A stretch of 64,000 bases of DNA from Phycisphaerales bacterium UBA2396 (GTDB taxonomy: Bacteria; Planctomycetota; Phycisphaerae; Phycisphaerales; UBA1924): assembly GCA_002343325.1 (NCBI GenBank), contig DDSG01000029.1, forward strand, positions 1-64,000, given 5' to 3'. Positions 62,912 to 64,000 of the stretch are shown in pieces. The notes under the pieces were generated by a model. The model saw nothing but the letters and a program-made list of their open reading frames with translations. It made no database searches and was not told the origin of the DNA. The position numbers and the translations under genes were made by a program. Every line of letters starts with the position of its first letter. Positions within the stretch are counted from its first letter, which is position 1.

Positions 62912-64000
62912 TCACCCATCCGCTCGCGGTACCTCTCGGCCTCCCGCCGGCACCGCCGCTGTCTCCACGCCCAAAGGCCGGGTGATCTCCACCACCAGCG
63001 TGTCATCGTCCGCCACCCCGGAACGATGATGCTCCACCGCCTCCAGAATCCCCCGCGTCCAGATCCCGCACCGGTGCTCGATCACCCGGTTCGACAGCGT
63101 CCGCCTCGACATCATCCCCAGCGGCGACTGCGCCGTCGCCACCAGCGACCGCATCCCGCACACCCCCAGCATCCGCCCACGATCGTCCCTCGCCTCCATC
63201 GCCCCGTCCGTGTACGCGATCAACGCATCACCGGGCCCAAATCTCAGCGACCGAGGCTCCGCCTGAAACTCCGGATGCGGGCACACCCCGAGCACAAATG
63301 CCGTGCTCTCGATCTCGTGCACCGTCCCATCCACCGCCCGCACGAACGCCGGCGGATGCCCACCGCTCGCATACTCCAGCGTGTCCGAATCACAGTCAAT
63401 CCGAACGCACAACGCCGTCGCATAAATCGAGTGCTTCGCCAGCGTCAAATGAATGTACCGGTTCAGCAGTTCCAGCACATCCCCCGGCGGCGCCAGCGGA
63501 TTTTCCGCGAACACACGCTCAAGCTCCCCGTGCAGCCGGTTCACCGTCAGCGCCGCCGGAATCCCGTGCCCCGTCACATCCACCAGCACCACCGACATCT
63601 TCCGACCCCCGAACTCCTTCGGGCAGTGCGCAAACACGAAGTCCCCACCGATCGACCGCATCGGCTCATACTCGTACCAGAAGCAGATCGGCCCGTCCGT
63701 GATCGCCTGCGGGAATAGCGACTCGTGGATCTTCCGCGCGTCCAGCAGCTCCCGCCGGAACTCCCCGTACCGCCGCGCCAACGCCTTCAGCTTGTACGCC
63801 TCGATCCGCCTCGAATGCTTCAGCCACGCCACCACCGCGCCCGGAATCCCCAGCGCCGGACTCAGCGCCAGGCTCACCCACGTCTCCGCCTCCCCATGCG
63901 GCGCAAACAACAGCGTGAACAACGCGTTCGCGCCCAGCAGCACCAGCATCGGCCGGATCGCCTGCCACAGATTCCACGGCAGGAACAACGCCGCCGCAAA
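62912..64000 (-). CDS. SpoIIE/PP2C-type serine phosphatase, N-terminus outside window
   Basis: At least 362 residues, open at the right edge of the window, so the true start is not seen. The visible part starts with hydrophobic segments (PMLVLLGANALFTLLF, then ALSPALGIPGAVVAWL) and a helical linker (KLKALARRYGEFRRELLDARKIHESLFPQ), then a SpoIIE-type PP2C domain: SIGGDFVFAHCP, LVDVTGHGIPAALTVNRLHGE, YASGGHPPAFV, LIAYTDGAMEARDDRG. This class dephosphorylates anti-anti-sigma (STAS) proteins or acts in environmental signalling. A membrane sensor upstream of the phosphatase domain is typical. Confidence 0.92.
   Translation of the reverse strand, partial: FAAALFLPWNLWQAIRPMLVLLGANALFTLLFAPHGEAETWVSLALSPALGIPGAVVAWLKHSRRIEAYKLKALARRYGEFRRELLDARKIHESLFPQAITDGPICFWYEYEPMRSIGGDFVFAHCPKEFGGRKMSVVLVDVTGHGIPAALTVNRLHGELERVFAENPLAPPGDVLELLNRYIHLTLAKHSIYATALCVRIDCDSDTLEYASGGHPPAFVRAVDGTVHEIESTAFVLGVCPHPEFQAEPRSLRFGPGDALIAYTDGAMEARDDRGRMLGVCGMRSLVATAQSPLGMMSRRTLSNRVIEHRCGIWTRGILEAVEHHRSGVADDDTLVVEITRPLGVETAAVPAGGREVPRADG

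Overview
The window reads as chromosomal DNA of a high-GC planctomycete, most likely class Phycisphaerae. The grounds are three secreted proteins ending in a PEP-CTERM-type anchor (Val-Pro-Ala-Pro, a hydrophobic stretch, an Arg cluster), a free-standing type II pseudopilin, many Tat or lipoprotein signals, strong G/C preference at third codon positions, and housekeeping genes scattered singly rather than in large operons. This assignment is inference from gene content. I saw no rRNA, tRNA, CRISPR array, transposase or attachment site.

Layout. 1-4.0 kb: an RRM protein cut by the window edge, two small hypotheticals, a PEP-CTERM protein, a membrane zinc-ribbon protein and 6-phosphofructokinase. 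4.2-9.8 kb: a secreted low-complexity protein, a DUF1275-STAS fusion and carB. 9.9-12 kb: a promoter and cobalamin riboswitch in front of a secreted PEP-CTERM-like protein, then two BFD-like [2Fe-2S] proteins. 12-24 kb (minus strand): rplK-rplA-rplJ-rplL, then a PEP-CTERM gene with its own promoter and terminators, then rpoB-rpoC. 24-30.5 kb: a TPR protein, a lipoprotein, phoU, purC, a GH10-like protein without catalytic glutamates, a ComEA-like protein and a lipoprotein. 30.6-40.4 kb: mfd, miaA, a cardiolipin synthase-like gene, an MBL-fold hydrolase, an HMA lipoprotein, a DUF606 transporter, a hypothetical and asnS. 40.5-50.3 kb: an SPFH protein, a pseudopilin, rlmN, a TIM-barrel isomerase, a cytochrome b562-like protein, a 1043-residue three-enzyme fusion and an SRPBCC protein with an H1-like tail. 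50.5-64 kb: glmS, a GNAT, a glycosylasparaginase-like Ntn hydrolase, ffh, a coiled-coil protein, a HEAT-repeat lipoprotein, an MDR dehydrogenase, a PhnP-like hydrolase, a lone atpG, icd, a DinB-like protein and a SpoIIE-type phosphatase cut by the right edge.

How the genes work together. Most form the core of translation, transcription and repair (ribosomal proteins, RNA polymerase, Mfd, AsnS, MiaA, RlmN, Ffh) and central metabolism (PFK, CarB, PurC, GlmS, IDH, ATP synthase gamma). Among them sits a cell-surface and polysaccharide layer: PEP-CTERM proteins, the GH16-esterase-transglutaminase lipoprotein and the GH10-like protein. The most unusual arrangements are the B12 riboswitch controlling a surface protein, the PEP-CTERM gene inserted in the rplL-rpoB interval, and the three-enzyme lipoprotein.
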